Positions 23,335-32,437 of a stretch of 64,000 bases of DNA are shown in pieces. Position 1 is the first letter of the stretch. Each line of letters starts with the position of its first letter. Under the pieces are notes generated by a model. That model ran no database searches, was not told the DNA's origin, and worked only from the letters and a program-made list of their open reading frames with translations. The position numbers and the translations under genes are program-made. This DNA comes from GCA-003244245 sp963712995 (lineage in GTDB: Bacteria; Actinomycetota; Actinomycetes; Mycobacteriales; Pseudonocardiaceae), in contig CAVQKH010000030.1 of assembly GCA_963712995.1 (NCBI GenBank), positions 434,001 through 498,000 on the forward strand. Direction: 5' to 3'.

Positions 23335-23916
23335 TCAGGCCGGGGCCTTGTTCCGGAGATGTCGCAACGCCCGAGCCCGGGTAGGCCCGATGGCGCCGAG
23401 GGGGATCTCGGTGATCTGGGCGATCTCGGCATAGGAGGGGGGATCGTCAGTGAACTGCGTCTTGATCAGGGCCTGCTGGCGCGGTGGCAACTCCTCGACG
23501 AGCGTACGCAATATTCGTGCGATCTCAGCGTCGATGGCGAGTTGTTCGGGTCCCTCCGCGGGGTCGGCGGCGAATTCTGGCGTCCTGTCGGTGAGGCTCG
23601 GGCCGCGTTTGGCCTGCCGCAGGATGTGGATGCATTCGCGGCGCGCGGTGGTCACCAACCAGCCGCCCAGCCGCTCGGGGAACTGCACACGGTCGGCGTA
23701 TTCGGCCAGCCGTAGCCAGGTCATCTGGATCGCGTCGAGCCTGTCGGCCTCCTGCAGCCGGAACGACCGCACGATCATGGTGACGAGGTCGCCATAACGG
23801 TGGATGATTTCCTCCCACGCCGATGAATCACGGTCGCAAATCCTCAACAACAGGTCAGCAACACTGGCGTTGGCGTTAGCGTTGGTTGGAATGTATCTGA
23901 TGGTGGCCGTAGTCAT
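23335..23916 (-). CDS. ECF-type RNA polymerase sigma factor, 193 aa
   Basis: Region 2 is visible as ELIIHRYGDLV-like EEIIHRYGDLVTMIVRSF with DAIQMTWLRLAEYADRVQ, and region 4 as LPPRQQALIKTQFTDDPPSY followed by EIAQITEIPLGAIGPTRARA. The length is normal for ECF factors. No anti-sigma gene adjoins it. It ends 3 bp from the convergent glycosyltransferase gene and starts 302 bp from the divergent SpoIIE-type phosphatase gene, which could belong to its regulatory circuit. Confidence 0.9.
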   Translation of the reverse strand: MTTATIRYIPTNANANASVADLLLRICDRDSSAWEEIIHRYGDLVTMIVRSFRLQEADRLDAIQMTWLRLAEYADRVQFPERLGGWLVTTARRECIHILRQAKRGPSLTDRTPEFAADPAEGPEQLAIDAEIARILRTLVEELPPRQQALIKTQFTDDPPSYAEIAQITEIPLGAIGPTRARALRHLRNKAPA

Positions 23917-24218
23917 CGAAAATCACGGCTCCTCGGAAAAATCGGTATGATTTCCTTGGTCTCGTGGTGCACAGTTATCCTGAATCCCGACAGTTCCCGG
24001 TACATCTGCCGTCCGGCATAGAACCGGTCAGGGCAGGGGTATATCCGGCTGCTCACGGGGCTCCGCCGACTGCCGGCCTGCCACCCGAAACGCGCCGCCG
24101 GCCAGGATGCCGCCCTGCCGGCGGCGGCCAAGGTGGACATGCCCGGGGCGGGATATGGGAGTGTGGAGGCAGGCCAGCTGACAGACGCGGCCCATCACCG
24201 CCACGGAGGGCGGCGACG
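23917..24218. other. Divergent control region between sigma factor and phosphatase genes
   Basis: About 300 bp. The phosphatase frame is open through most of it, but those codons (Pro/Arg/Gly-rich) do not look like protein. A perfect ribosome site for the downstream gene lies at 24204-24210. No operator repeat is obvious. Confidence 0.4.
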
Positions 24219-26420
24219 ATGATGACGGACCCGCAACCCAGGCAACTGCAACCAGCCGCTGGAGCGGTGTGGGGGTCGTGCCATGAGGATGACATCGCGG
24301 CGCTGTTCGGTCGCCTGCCTGCGATGTTCGCACTGCTCTCGGGGCCGTGCCATGTGCTGGAAACAGGCAATCCCGCCTTTTCCCATGCGATCGGAACCCA
24401 GCGCGCCCGTCCCGGAGAGCCGATCGGCTCGCTGATGCCCGAACTGGCCGAACAGGGCTTGCTGGACCTGCTCGATGAGGTCTACCGCACCGGCCGGCCC
24501 TTCACCGCCAGCGACGTGCGCGTCCTGCCGGGCACAGGAGGGGCAACCCGAGAGGCCTACTTCGACTTCACCTACGAGCCACGCCGCGATGAGGACGGCC
24601 AGGTGGTGGGGGTCACCGTGCTCGGGGTGGAAACCACCGACCTCAAGCATGCTCAGAAGCTGGCCGGGGAACAGCGCGCACTGCTGGAGCAGATCGCCAG
24701 CGACGCACCCCTGGGCCAGATCCTGGACGGTATGGCCAAGGTTATCGAGGCCCTGTTACCCGGGGTGCTGGCATCAGTCCTGCTGACCGATGAGGACGGC
24801 GCACATCTGCGCCACGGTGCGGCCCCGAGCCTGCCGGAGTTCTACAACCAGGCCATCGATGGCATCGCGACCGGCGAAGGCATGGGCTCCTGCGGCACTG
24901 CGGCCCATCGTCGCCAACCAGTGATCGTCACCGACATCGCCACCGATCCCTTCTGGGACGGCTATCACACCCTGGCCGACCAGGCGGGCCTGGCCGCGTG
25001 CTGGTCCACCCCGATCCTGACCTCGGACGGTCAGCTGCTGGGAACGTTCGCCATGTACCACCGCACCCCGCGCGCACCGCAGGAGAGCGATCTAGCCCTG
25101 AGCGCCGTGTTCGCCCGTACCGCCGCCCTGGCCATCGAGCGCCACCGTATCCAGCAGGCCCGGGCCGCCGCCGAGGTCAGGGAGAAAACCGTCCGCCAGG
25201 ACCTGGCCTTCGTCCTGGAGGCCAGCACTGTCATCGCCCGCGAGCTGGACTACGACGCCGGACTGCTGCTCCTGGCGCGCTTGGCCGTGCCCACCCTGGC
25301 GCCGCTGTGCGCAATCGACGTCCTTCAGGGCGGCATGCTGCGCCGCATCGCCACCGCCGCTGCCGACGAGACCCACCAGCAGCTGCTGGCCGCTATGCCG
25401 CTGCATCCACGGGACGAGGTGATCGACCGCGTCCTCGCCAGCGGGGTAACCGAGATCGCCCGGCGCCCCCCGGACAGCCCGGGTCCGTGGCACGAACTGG
25501 GCGTGACCAGCCACCTGTGCGTCCCGCTGTCCGCCCGCGGGCGGACCTTCGGGACGCTGAGCCTGCTGAGCACCACCGACCGCTGCCTGGAGGTGCACGC
25601 CGTCGCCCTGGCCGAGGAACTCGCCCGGCGGGCAGCCGTCAACGCGGACAACGCCCGCCAGTACACCGAACGTGCTCGCCTCGCGCGCGATCTGCAAGCC
25701 GGCCTCCTGCTCGCCGAGCTCCCAACCCTTCCCGGCCTCACCGTCGCCACCTATTACCAACCTGTGGGCGATGGCCTGGAGGTGGGCGGCGACTTCTACG
25801 ACATCTTCCCGCTCGCCCCGGACCGATGGGCCTTCATCATCGGGGACGTCTGCGGGCACGGGGCGCTGGCAGCGACCACCACCGGCCTGGTCCGGCACAC
25901 CGCGCGAGCAGTCGCCCGACTCCTCAAGGACCCCACCGCGGTCGTGGAGGCGATCAACACAGCCCTCCTGGAACGCTCCCCCCAACACGGCACCGGATTC
26001 GTCACCCTCCTCTACGGCCATCTCCACCACGCTCATGGCACCGCGACCATTGAGCTGGTGTGCGCCGGCCACGTACCGCCGCTGCTGCGCCGCGCCGACG
26101 GCCGGGTGGAGGAGTTGGAGATCCCCGGCATGCTCCTGGGGGTCGACTCCGATCTCCAACTGCACACCCGCCACCTGTCCCTGAACCCCGGCGACAGCCT
26201 GGTCATGATTACCGACGGCATCACCGAAGCGCGTTCGGCCACGCGCGAACTCTTCGGCGAACAGCGCCTGCTCCACTGCCTGACCACCGCCGGCACCACG
26301 CTGCGCGCCGATGCCCAGTCCATCCTGGACGCAGTGGTCCACGCCGTGAACGACCACACCGCCAACGAAACACTGACCGTGGAGGACGACCGGGCCGCAC
26401 TCGTCCTCACGGCCACCTGA
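24219..26420 (+). CDS. PAS/GAF sensor with SpoIIE-type PP2C phosphatase domain, 733 aa
   Basis: In order: a PAS-like domain (about 25-145, ending at FDFTYEPRRDEDG with VVGVTVLGVETTD), a first GAF domain (about 155-310), a second GAF domain (about 330-480), and a PPM/SpoIIE serine phosphatase (about 500-733) with the metal aspartates in EVGGDFYDIFPL, IIGDVCGHGALAA and VMITDGITEAR. Proteins of this type dephosphorylate anti-sigma antagonists in sigma-B-like partner-switching networks. GGAGGGCGGCGACG precedes the ATG. No RsbW-like kinase is attached or adjacent, so the partner is elsewhere. Confidence 0.88.
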   Translation: MMTDPQPRQLQPAAGAVWGSCHEDDIAALFGRLPAMFALLSGPCHVLETGNPAFSHAIGTQRARPGEPIGSLMPELAEQGLLDLLDEVYRTGRPFTASDVRVLPGTGGATREAYFDFTYEPRRDEDGQVVGVTVLGVETTDLKHAQKLAGEQRALLEQIASDAPLGQILDGMAKVIEALLPGVLASVLLTDEDGAHLRHGAAPSLPEFYNQAIDGIATGEGMGSCGTAAHRRQPVIVTDIATDPFWDGYHTLADQAGLAACWSTPILTSDGQLLGTFAMYHRTPRAPQESDLALSAVFARTAALAIERHRIQQARAAAEVREKTVRQDLAFVLEASTVIARELDYDAGLLLLARLAVPTLAPLCAIDVLQGGMLRRIATAAADETHQQLLAAMPLHPRDEVIDRVLASGVTEIARRPPDSPGPWHELGVTSHLCVPLSARGRTFGTLSLLSTTDRCLEVHAVALAEELARRAAVNADNARQYTERARLARDLQAGLLLAELPTLPGLTVATYYQPVGDGLEVGGDFYDIFPLAPDRWAFIIGDVCGHGALAATTTGLVRHTARAVARLLKDPTAVVEAINTALLERSPQHGTGFVTLLYGHLHHAHGTATIELVCAGHVPPLLRRADGRVEELEIPGMLLGVDSDLQLHTRHLSLNPGDSLVMITDGITEARSATRELFGEQRLLHCLTTAGTTLRADAQSILDAVVHAVNDHTANETLTVEDDRAALVLTAT

Positions 26421-26431
26421 AAGCGGCCTTG

Positions 26432-27406
26432 TCAGCGGGGCAGCAGCAGGAGCTTGCCGGTGGTGCGGCGGGCCTGCAGGTCCTGGTGAGCCTGACCGGC
26501 CTCGGCCAGCGGGTACCGGCCGCCGATGGCGATCCGCAGCGATCCATTGAGGATCGCGGTGAACACCTCGCCGGCGCGCCAGGCGAGCTCGTCGCGGGTC
26601 GCGACATAGTCCGCCAGTTTCGGCCTGGTGAGAAAGACCGAGCCGGCCAAGTTCAGCCGCTGCGGGTCCACCGGGGGCACCGGCCCGCTGGCCGCGCCGA
26701 ACAGTGCGAGCATGCCGCGGCGGCGCAGCGAGGCGAGACCGGCGTCGAACGTCGATGCACCCACCCCGTCGTAGACAGCGGCCACACCCTGCCCGTCGGT
26801 GAGCCTGCGGACCTCGCCGGCCAGGTCGTCGATCTCGGTGTAGCGGATCACCTCCGCCGCTCCGGCGTCCCGGGCCAGCTGCTCCTTCTCGGCGGTGGAC
26901 ACGGTTCCGATCACCCGGGCGCCGCGGGCGGTGGCCAGTTGGGTGAGCAGCAGGCCCATCCCGCCTGCCGCGGCGTGCACCAGCACGGTCTCGCCGGGTT
27001 GCACCGCGTGCACGGACACCGCGAGGTAATGCGCGGTCATGCCCTGCAGCAGGCACCCTGCGGCGATGTCGGTGCCCACCCCGTCGGGCACCGGCACCGC
27101 ATGCTCGGACGGCACCAACGCCTGCTCTGCGTAGCTGCCCAGACTCGTCGCCCACGCCACCCGATCGCCCACCGCAACGTCACCGGCATCGGGGCCCACC
27201 GCGGTGACCGTGCCGGCGCCTTCGGAACCGGGGATGAACGGCAGCGGCAGCGGGTAGGCACCGCTGCGGTGGTAGGTATCGATGTAGTTGACCCCGGCCG
27301 CGGTGACCTCGACGAGGAGCTGGCCGGGCCCGGGCGCCGGATCGGGCAGCTCGGTGAGCCGTAGGACCTCGGGACCGCCCGTCTCGCTGATCTGGATCGC
27401 GCGCAC
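26432..27406 (-). CDS. NADPH:quinone reductase-like zinc-independent dehydrogenase
   Basis: A 324-aa medium-chain reductase of the QOR branch: GVNYIDTYHRSGAYPLPLPF, PGSEGAGTV, and the NADPH-binding VLVHAAAGGMGLLLTQLATA with GARVIGTVST. Zinc ligands of alcohol dehydrogenases are absent, as expected for quinone oxidoreductases. It is convergent with the phosphatase gene (11 bp between stops) and stands alone. Confidence 0.92.
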   Translation of the reverse strand: MRAIQISETGGPEVLRLTELPDPAPGPGQLLVEVTAAGVNYIDTYHRSGAYPLPLPFIPGSEGAGTVTAVGPDAGDVAVGDRVAWATSLGSYAEQALVPSEHAVPVPDGVGTDIAAGCLLQGMTAHYLAVSVHAVQPGETVLVHAAAGGMGLLLTQLATARGARVIGTVSTAEKEQLARDAGAAEVIRYTEIDDLAGEVRRLTDGQGVAAVYDGVGASTFDAGLASLRRRGMLALFGAASGPVPPVDPQRLNLAGSVFLTRPKLADYVATRDELAWRAGEVFTAILNGSLRIAIGGRYPLAEAGQAHQDLQARRTTGKLLLLPR

Positions 27407-27462
27407 AGCGCCAGCCTACGAGTCGCCGACGTCGGCTGCCGCGACGTGCTTGCTGGATGCCG

Positions 27463-27750
27463 TCAAACTCGGCGGGTTTCCCCTCCAGCGGGTGGCACCG
27501 GAACACGGCCCCGCTCTCTCAGGGATGAGTAGCGGAACGGTTCCATGATGGCTTCCCCGGTGAACGGTGGTGATATCGACATCCACACCGTGCCCTGTAC
27601 CACCCTCACCACCACGCTCACCTCGACTCCCTGCATACCCGTGACCCGCACCCTGCGGGGCATGCCCATGCTGGTGCGCGCAATCCGCCCCTGAGACACA
27701 CCTTCACAATGATCCTGTATTGAGGAGGGTTCTCGTATCTCACGGCTCAT
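27463..27750 (-). CDS. Small actinobacterial hypothetical protein, 95 aa
   Basis: The central segment VVVRVVQGTVWMSISPPFTG with EAIMEP is recognisable from small proteins that occur beside XRE-type regulators in Streptomyces and Pseudonocardiaceae, whose function is unknown. The expected helical C-terminus after EAIMEP is replaced by a basic, unlike tail, so the 3' end may be altered by a frameshift. It begins 7 bp after the stop of the upstream small gene and forms an operon with it. Confidence 0.55.
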   Translation of the reverse strand: MSREIREPSSIQDHCEGVSQGRIARTSMGMPRRVRVTGMQGVEVSVVVRVVQGTVWMSISPPFTGEAIMEPFRYSSLRERGRVPVPPAGGETRRV

Positions 27751-27756
27751 CGATAC

Positions 27757-28014
27757 TCACCGCTCCGGCTGAGGTTCGACGGTGAGTTCCGGAAGCCTCA
27801 GCGGTTGGTGAGAGAGAACGTCACCCTCGATGACTGTTCCCTTCGTTGCCTCGGTTCGCTGTTTCAACCGCTCACCAGCGGCAATCAGACGTTCGGCGTA
27901 GTTGCGCTGCTCGGCGATACCGGCGCTGCCCTCCATCATGCGCAGGGCCAGCGGCGCCATCTCCCGGTTGAGCCGAGCCAGCTCCGTCAACAGCTCACGA
28001 TCCTCCCGGATCAC
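27757..28014 (-). CDS. Small helical hypothetical protein, 85 aa
   Basis: A mostly alpha-helical protein (ELLTELARLNREMAPLALRM, then NYAERLIAAGERLKQR) with a short beta-like C-terminus ending in VEPQPER. It resembles small proteins that co-occur with the downstream gene in actinobacteria; no function is known. GTG 28014 has GCGAGG about 6 bases upstream. It is divergent from the XRE-TPR regulator across a 445-bp gap. Confidence 0.6.
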   Translation of the reverse strand: MIREDRELLTELARLNREMAPLALRMMEGSAGIAEQRNYAERLIAAGERLKQRTEATKGTVIEGDVLSHQPLRLPELTVEPQPER

Positions 28015-28459
28015 CGGACCTCGCCCTGACTTGTACTGGGCGTGAAACGAGCGCTCCGGAAAGCCGACACCAGCATCCTGGAGGGCACGGCCGTACCGGG
28101 CCGGATACTGCGCCCAACACCGGAGGACGCCAGTTCACCACTGCCGTTACTGCCACGGAACCACTCACAACCTGGTTGGTTCTCCCCGTACTGCACGTCT
28201 CTGTAGCCGCCTCTCACCTGTCAGTGCACTCGGACGGCACCCAGGACCGGGACAACACCGGACCAGTGGAAGCGGGGGACGCGTCCGGGGTAAGGGGACG
28301 CCCACCAGCTCAGCGCTCAGCCCGACCCTGGGGCCGTGATCAAGGAGCTAAGGGCGTGTGGTGTCAGGTGAGGAACCTGGTGAGCCAGTCCACACGAACA
28401 TCAGCGATAAGCTGGGCACCTAGCAAGATCCTTAAGCTCAGTGGAGAGGAAAGCACGGG
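28015..28459. other. Intergenic control region, no gene seen
   Basis: About 445 bp between the two-gene minus operon and the XRE-TPR regulator. A GC-rich inverted motif (GGGGACGCGTCC with GGGGACGCCC nearby, about 28276-28303) and a downstream AT-richer stretch near 28400-28430 could be promoter elements of the regulator gene. Short minus frames here have no ribosome site or family resemblance. Confidence 0.4.
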
Positions 28460-29812
28460 ATGGCTCGCCAACCGCCAGAGCTAGCCGAGCAGCAACGGCT
28501 GCTGGGTCGGCACCTCGCTGCTTTGCGGGAGGCAGCCGGGCTCTACCAGGCCGACATCGCCCGAGCGGTGCCGTGCCACCGCACCAACGTGACGCACGCT
28601 GAAGCGGGTTCTCAACTACCGGATGCTCATTTCTGGGAAACGGCGGACCGAGTTGTGGGCGCAAAGGGTGCTCTCATTGGCCGTTACGACGCTCTCATTC
28701 AGGCTAAGCAGGAGCATGCCGCCGAACTACAAGCTCAGCGGCGGGCGAAGGCTCAAACCGCGGTGCAGCAGTTTGCTACGGTATCTCCGTTAGCCCGCTA
28801 CGATAGGCCGGTACCACGTACTGAGGTAGCCGATCACATCATCTTAGGTGAGATGGAGACGCTTCGCCGAGGTCTGGATGAGACCATCAGCGAACGCACG
28901 ATCACCATCGCTAGTCTTGATGACTGGGAGCGGACGGTCTTTCACCATGCACAAGCCGCTCGGTACCGCGCACCATGTGGTCTACTTGGAGATCTAAGAA
29001 TCGACCTGGCGCAACTGCGAGAGGCGTTGACGCGCTGCCGATCCGTCTCTGCTCTTCGGTGTCTCACCCGCGTCACGGCTCAAATGGCCGGACTTATGTG
29101 CTTGACCTTGATTAAGATGGATGAGCGTACCGCCTTCCGGTCCTGGGCGCGCACAGCTCGCCTGGCAGCTCGGGAAGCTGGTGACCCCCGGACGCATTCC
29201 TGGGTGCGGGCTCAGGAAGCATACGGCCACTACTACAGCGGTAGCCTGACTGAGGCAGTCCACGTTGCTCAGCACGCTCAGGCGCTCAGCGGTCAGGTCC
29301 CCTCCGTCGGCGCAGTTCTGGCTGCTGCCCTTGAAGCGCGGGCACAGGCTGCGCTCGGTCACGAGCAAGAAACGCGCGCTGCACTCGGACGCGCTGAAAC
29401 CTGCCTGTCACACCTGGACTCCAGCGCGATTGGCACGTCGGCCTTCAACTACAATGAAGCGCAACTACGCTTTCACGAAGGAAATGCGTTCACGCATCTA
29501 CGCGATACGAACGCGGCATGGCAGGCTCAAGAGATGGCACTGAGTCTGTGTCCTGCCAGTGACTATATGGATCGGGTCATGACCAAACTTGACCGCGCCA
29601 ATTGTCTAGCCCACGACGGGGACGTTACCGGCGCAGTAACCGTCATGACGGAGGCTACTGCTTCGCTCACTGACCAGCAGCGTCAAGGCATCATTACGGT
29701 ACGAGTACGCGAAATCATCGCCGCCTTGCCGCCCCGGCACCAGGCGTTACCGGCCGTGTGTGATCTACATGACCTGCTGTCATTGTCGCCAGAGACAAAA
29801 GATAACCGTTAA
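28460..29812 (+). CDS. XRE-type helix-turn-helix regulator with TPR-like C-terminal domain, 450 aa
   Basis: The N-terminal domain (residues 10-65) is an XRE-like helix-turn-helix (LGRHLAALREAAGLYQADIA, then RTNVTHAEAGSQLPDAHFW). The remainder is a helical, TPR-like sensor domain (AQEAYGHYYSGSLTEAVHVA and AHDGDVTGAVTVMTEATASL). This is the layout of many Streptomyces-type regulators with unknown ligands. The ribosome site is GAGAGGAA. Its TAA overlaps the ATG of the GNAT gene by one base. GC content is lower than the window average, suggesting acquisition. Confidence 0.85.
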   Translation: MARQPPELAEQQRLLGRHLAALREAAGLYQADIARAVPCHRTNVTHAEAGSQLPDAHFWETADRVVGAKGALIGRYDALIQAKQEHAAELQAQRRAKAQTAVQQFATVSPLARYDRPVPRTEVADHIILGEMETLRRGLDETISERTITIASLDDWERTVFHHAQAARYRAPCGLLGDLRIDLAQLREALTRCRSVSALRCLTRVTAQMAGLMCLTLIKMDERTAFRSWARTARLAAREAGDPRTHSWVRAQEAYGHYYSGSLTEAVHVAQHAQALSGQVPSVGAVLAAALEARAQAALGHEQETRAALGRAETCLSHLDSSAIGTSAFNYNEAQLRFHEGNAFTHLRDTNAAWQAQEMALSLCPASDYMDRVMTKLDRANCLAHDGDVTGAVTVMTEATASLTDQQRQGIITVRVREIIAALPPRHQALPAVCDLHDLLSLSPETKDNR

Positions 29813-30297
29813 TGATCGAGATCAGGCCTGCCGAACGCGAGGACGCCCGTGCCATCGCTCTCCTGATGGAAGAACTTGACCGTTTCTATGGAGCTACCGA
29901 AGTTGAACCACCCAGTCAACGAGTGTCACAGATAGCGGAGGCGCTCTTTCGGGAGCCCATGGCTGCGCATGTTTTGCTGGCCGCAGAGGGACGGCAACTT
30001 GCCGGTATGGCTACGTATTCATTCCTGTGGCCTGCTGCGGGTGTGACACGGTCCCTGTACCTCAAAGAGATCTACGTCGCCGAAGCCTTCCGGGGTAAGG
30101 GCATCGGTACATCATTGATGCGGCGATTGTGTCAGATAGCGATTGAGCATGCGTGCAGCCGAGTTGAGTGGACAACGGATAAGGGTAACGTCCTCGGCGA
30201 AGAATTTTACAAACAACTTGGGGTGTCAAAGAATCAGGAGAAGACTTTCTACCGGCTAGAAGGTTCGGGCCTGTATCGGGTGGGCGGCAACTCGTAG
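29812..30297 (+). CDS. GNAT-family N-acetyltransferase, 161 aa
   Basis: The acetyl-CoA-binding motif A is clear: LKEIYVAEAFRGKGIGTSLM, followed by RVEWTTDKGNVLGEEFYKQL, typical of GNAT enzymes acting on small amines or amino groups. The N-terminus IEIRPAEREDARAIALLMEE is also standard. It is translationally coupled to the XRE-TPR regulator (TAATG junction), so the regulator may sense the acetylated compound or its substrate. The substrate is unknown. Confidence 0.9.
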   Translation: MIEIRPAEREDARAIALLMEELDRFYGATEVEPPSQRVSQIAEALFREPMAAHVLLAAEGRQLAGMATYSFLWPAAGVTRSLYLKEIYVAEAFRGKGIGTSLMRRLCQIAIEHACSRVEWTTDKGNVLGEEFYKQLGVSKNQEKTFYRLEGSGLYRVGGNS

Positions 30298-30402
30298 CTA
30301 CGACCATCTGCTGTTGCCTTGCCTTGACTCCATGCAATTGGCCTGCGCGCGTCAGAACGGAACAGCCGGACGTGACCGCCCTCATCCCAGCCCCCGCGGC
30401 GG

Positions 30403-31131
30403 TCACGCGGCCACCCAGCCGAAACCGGCGGAATTGGCCTGCCCGAGGCCCCACGACCACACGGCCTGCAGCGTCTCCGGGGCACCTCGCAGTTCCACCT
30501 CGATGGGCGTGCCCGTCTTCTGGCCGTCACTGACTGCGAACGAGCGTTTCATCCCGATCCAGGTGATGGCTTCCAGCGTCACGTCGGGATCCAGGCCCAG
30601 GGTTTCGGCCTTGCGCCGCAGGTTCCTGGTGAAATACACCGGAAACTCGGTATCGGTGGGCAGTAACCACGCCTGCCGGGTCACCCGCTGGCCGTCCACG
30701 TCCTGCCCCGAACCTTTCATCACCACCGGAGTCGTGGTGCGCCACCGGACATGGCCGGAGCTGAACGACGGCGGTTCCACCACGTGGACACCTTCCACGT
30801 GGAACGCCACTCCGCCCCAATCGATAACACGGTGCACCGCAAGGCTCGTCGCCCACGCCTGCACCACAGCCAGCAACGGGCTCCCCAACTCCACGTTGCC
30901 ACGCCCACCCACCGTGTACACACCGGGAAGGCGCCGAGCCGAAGGGAAAACCGGCGCTCCATGACCGAACGGAACCATTCGGTGCACACCCCAGCCATCG
31001 CTGTGCAGCTGGGTGCCCAGCGCTGGAGCAGAGTCAGCCAGCAGGCCGTACGCAAACCCCCGGCCAGGATTCAAGACCTCACGCCACGGCAATTGCTCAG
31101 CCGCCGTCCGCACTTCCAAACGCAGTCGCAC
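30403..31131 (-). CDS. cas6: Orphan Cas6-like CRISPR RNA endonuclease, 242 aa
   Basis: The N-terminal ferredoxin-like strand VRLRLEVRTAAEQLPWREVL and the C-terminal glycine-rich loop WSWGLGQANSAGFGWVAA match Cas6 endoribonucleases, which cut CRISPR repeats in precursor RNA. The GTG at 31131 has a near-perfect GGAGG 4 bases upstream, a much better start than the ATG at 31281. Residues between show the expected second RAMP fold (DPDVTLEAITWIGMKRSFAV). No CRISPR array, other cas gene or toxin lies nearby in the window, so this is a stand-alone copy. It may process arrays elsewhere or have been repurposed. Confidence 0.7.
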   Translation of the reverse strand: MRLRLEVRTAAEQLPWREVLNPGRGFAYGLLADSAPALGTQLHSDGWGVHRMVPFGHGAPVFPSARRLPGVYTVGGRGNVELGSPLLAVVQAWATSLAVHRVIDWGGVAFHVEGVHVVEPPSFSSGHVRWRTTTPVVMKGSGQDVDGQRVTRQAWLLPTDTEFPVYFTRNLRRKAETLGLDPDVTLEAITWIGMKRSFAVSDGQKTGTPIEVELRGAPETLQAVWSWGLGQANSAGFGWVAA

Positions 31132-31333
31132 TCCACCTCCGCAGCGCTTAATCCGACTTCGGTCGAAATAGCCCCAGAAGTCCTGTGCGGATGAGGGTAT
31201 GACCGCCGGTGGCGGATGCTGAAGAGTAAATCGCCAGAGCCGATTGGTGGTACTGATCGGTTCATACCGCCCACCGACCACATCGACCCCTCAACGTGGC
31301 CGAGCGGACGGTCGTCGTGTCCCGGAGCGTTTG

Positions 31334-32422
31334 TCAGCGGGCGAGCAGGAATACCACCACGGCGAGTAGGCCGGCGACTATCGGCGTCACGGTCCAGGCG
31401 ATCGCGAAGTCGCGCAGTGTCTTGCGGTTGAGCCGGGCGACGTCGCGACCGGCGGCCCCGGCGATCGCACCGGTCGAGACGTGCGTGGTGGACATCGGCA
31501 GGCCCTGGGTCGCGCCCAGCCCCACCAGCACCGATGTCGTCAGGTTCGCTTTGAACCCTTCCACGTGCGACATCCGCACGACGCCCTCACCGAGCCGCCG
31601 GGCGATCCGCAGCCCGCCCACCACCGAGCCGACTGCCATCGCCAACGCCACGGTGAGCAGTACACCGAGAGTCGACATCCCGGCCGGTATCAGCGCGAAC
31701 CCGCCGATCGCGACGATCTTGGGGGTGTCGTTGAGGCCGCGAGCGAAGCTGGCGGCGCCGCTGGAGAACCAGTGCAGGCCGTTGATCACCGACAGGGGGC
31801 TCAGCCGTCCGGCGTGCGCGGCGCACTCCTGGGCGCTGCCGGAGCTCACCGACACGATCGGCAGCCCGGTTGAGCTGGTGAACGCCATCGCGCCGTCCGG
31901 GCTGGGGAGACCCCCGGGTGTGGTAGGCCGGACCTCGATACAGACGCACTCCGGTATCCGTATCGGGATCAGGGACAGCAGCAGCGACAGCAGGTAGGCC
32001 ACCGCGATCGAGGCCAGCAGCGGCAGCGCCACCCTGGTGCCCAGCGCCGCGACCTGCACCGAGGACGCCGACAGCAGCAGCCCGGCGCCGATCAGCGCCC
32101 CGACCAGGGCGTGTGTGGTGGACACCGGCAGTTTCGTCACGGTGGCCAGCGTCACCCACCCGCCGGCGCCGACCAGGACGGCCAGCGCGAAGGCCGGAGT
32201 CGGGGTGGCCGAGACGATGCCCTTGGAGAACAGCGCGGTGAGCTTGGCGGCCAGCGCCAGCGAGCACAACGAACCGGCCAGCGTGGTGACGGTGCCCCAC
32301 AGGATCGCGGTGCGGTAGCGGGTGACGCCCGCGCCGGCCAACGTGGCGACACCCTTGGGTACGTCGTTGCTGCCATTGGCCGCGGCCAGCGCGACGAGCA
32401 GCACAAAGATAGCGATCGTCAT
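31334..32422 (-). CDS. PiT-family inorganic phosphate transporter, 362 aa
   Basis: Both copies of the PiT signature are present: ANGSNDVPKGVATLAGAGVT near the N-terminus and ARGLNDTPKIVAIGGFALI in the second half, with KLPVSTTHALVGALIGAG and GLPMSTTHVSTGAIAG, plus 8-10 hydrophobic helices. These carriers import phosphate and often arsenate with a cation. The gene follows the ArsM-like methyltransferase gene by 15 bp on the same strand and is surely in its operon, an unusual partner that hints at arsenate or phosphate balance. Confidence 0.92.
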   Translation of the reverse strand: MTIAIFVLLVALAAANGSNDVPKGVATLAGAGVTRYRTAILWGTVTTLAGSLCSLALAAKLTALFSKGIVSATPTPAFALAVLVGAGGWVTLATVTKLPVSTTHALVGALIGAGLLLSASSVQVAALGTRVALPLLASIAVAYLLSLLLSLIPIRIPECVCIEVRPTTPGGLPSPDGAMAFTSSTGLPIVSVSSGSAQECAAHAGRLSPLSVINGLHWFSSGAASFARGLNDTPKIVAIGGFALIPAGMSTLGVLLTVALAMAVGSVVGGLRIARRLGEGVVRMSHVEGFKANLTTSVLVGLGATQGLPMSTTHVSTGAIAGAAGRDVARLNRKTLRDFAIAWTVTPIVAGLLAVVVFLLAR

Positions 32423-32437
32423 GGCGGATCCCCGCGC

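Noticed and set aside
31132..31330. A possible CRISPR array next to the Cas6 gene
   Set aside because: No direct repeat with regular spacing is visible within several hundred bases on either side.
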